From Promethearchaeota archaeon (GTDB lineage: Archaea; Asgardarchaeota; Lokiarchaeia; Sigyniarchaeales; SOKP01), in the NCBI GenBank assembly GCA_029838195.1, contig JALGVJ010000016.1, positions 29,733-93,732 of the forward strand: a stretch of DNA of 64,000 bases, in the 5' to 3' direction. Both the position numbers and the translations under genes were made by a program. Below the pieces are notes generated by a model that saw only the letters and a program-made list of their open reading frames with translations, was not told the origin of the DNA and ran no database searches. Positions 63,757 through 64,000 of the stretch are shown here, in pieces; the stretch's first letter is position 1; every line of letters begins with the position of its first letter.

Positions 63757-64000
63757 TTATTTAATCCAAGGGTCAGGTAATTTTAACCCTTCCAAGACCT
63801 TATCTTCAAAGATTTGCTTCGCCACGTGCATGAGAGTCTTCTCGATTCCCGCAATGTTGTGATTCGTTGCCACCAGGAGATTCAATTTCTTGCACATGCC
63901 GTCGGCATCGGACCAGATGTTGTAGAGCAAGATACCTCTCGGAGCTTCCACCATGCCCACGCCATTACCTTCCCGCGGCTCCACGTCCAGTGTCTTGCAA
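63757..64000 (-). CDS. vhuA: [NiFe(Se)]-hydrogenase large subunit, 3' end (5' end outside window)
   Basis: The open frame enters from the right edge and stops at 63757. Its 80 visible residues include GNGVGMVEAPRGILLY, KLNLLVATNHNIAGIEKTL and KLPDPWIK, a match to the C-terminal part of MvhA/VhuA. It ends just before the D-P-C-x-x-C-A-x-H segment that completes ordinary large subunits; that segment is encoded separately by vhuU. The G-V-G-M-V-E-A-P-R-G motif is diagnostic for the large subunit. It is GC-richer than most genes here. Confidence 0.9.
   Translation of the reverse strand, partial: CKTLDVEPREGNGVGMVEAPRGILLYNIWSDADGMCKKLNLLVATNHNIAGIEKTLMHVAKQIFEDKVLEGLKLPDPWIK

Noticed and set aside
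1..64000. CRISPR arrays, integrases, phage genes, inteins, rRNA and tRNA
   Set aside because: No regularly spaced repeats beyond the three-copy block at 3730 and no matching genes seen on either strand.

Overview
This 64 kb window is AT-rich chromosomal DNA that reads as archaeal. I infer an Asgard archaeon, most likely of the Lokiarchaeia. The reasons are: two Ras/Rab-type small GTPases (43356-44120, one with a C-terminal zinc ribbon; 57049-57606); archaeal enzyme types (a four-subunit KorDABC ferredoxin oxidoreductase, HdrB/HdrD-like proteins, an archaeal/eukaryotic-type tRNA methylthiotransferase); TATA-like promoters with few strong Shine-Dalgarno sites; and, at the right edge, a split [NiFeSe]-hydrogenase whose active-site subunit is encoded with an in-frame UGA followed by a SECIS-like hairpin with a kink-turn core. 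No rRNA, tRNA or CRISPR array was found.

Layout. 1-3.6 kb: succinyl-CoA ligase (sucD partial, sucC), a broken isocitrate/isopropylmalate dehydrogenase start and a thiolase homologue lacking its nucleophilic cysteine. 3.7-6.5 kb: an unknown gene behind three tandem 19-bp repeats, then a complete IS66-type insertion sequence with 22-bp terminal repeats and a perfect 8-bp target duplication. 6.8-12 kb: two membrane proteins, a HEPN/MNT pair and an ADP-ribosylglycohydrolase. 12-20 kb: the korDABC operon, hydrolases and an Fe-S protein with a winged-helix-like N-terminus. 20-31 kb: ornithine aminotransferase, a protein with two ubiquitin-like beta-grasp domains, an SCP2 protein, three HgdB/BcrB-family dehydratase or reductase subunits in a row, and redox partners. 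31-43 kb: small enzymes, a sulfatase, a GlcD/HdrD-like oxidoreductase set, and an acetyl-CoA-synthase-like domain protein next to a CooC-type nickel ATPase. 43-54 kb: a GTPase, glutamate dehydrogenase, a candidate structured RNA, a UroD-like protein, a decayed aminopeptidase, a large protein with an acidic tract and three membrane-bound left-handed beta-helix transferases. 54-64 kb: B12-dependent ribonucleotide reductase, another GTPase, unknown proteins, a GH114-like secreted hydrolase, MtaB and the Hdr/Vhu locus.

Together the enzymes suggest an anaerobe that oxidises amino acids (glutamate dehydrogenase, ornithine aminotransferase, KorDABC, SucCD) and acyl-CoA or 2-hydroxyacyl-CoA substrates. 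Electrons would pass through ferredoxin and Hdr-type Fe-S proteins to a Hdr-linked hydrogenase. This pathway view is inference from family membership.

The most striking item is vhuU (62589-62741), a 50-residue selenoprotein gene that ordinary gene calling would miss. Its own stop codon lies inside the predicted SECIS core. Other items worth attention are the stand-alone ACS-like domain with its CooC ATPase, the tandem ubiquitin-like protein, the candidate RNA at 46077-46167, and the Cys-less thiolase.
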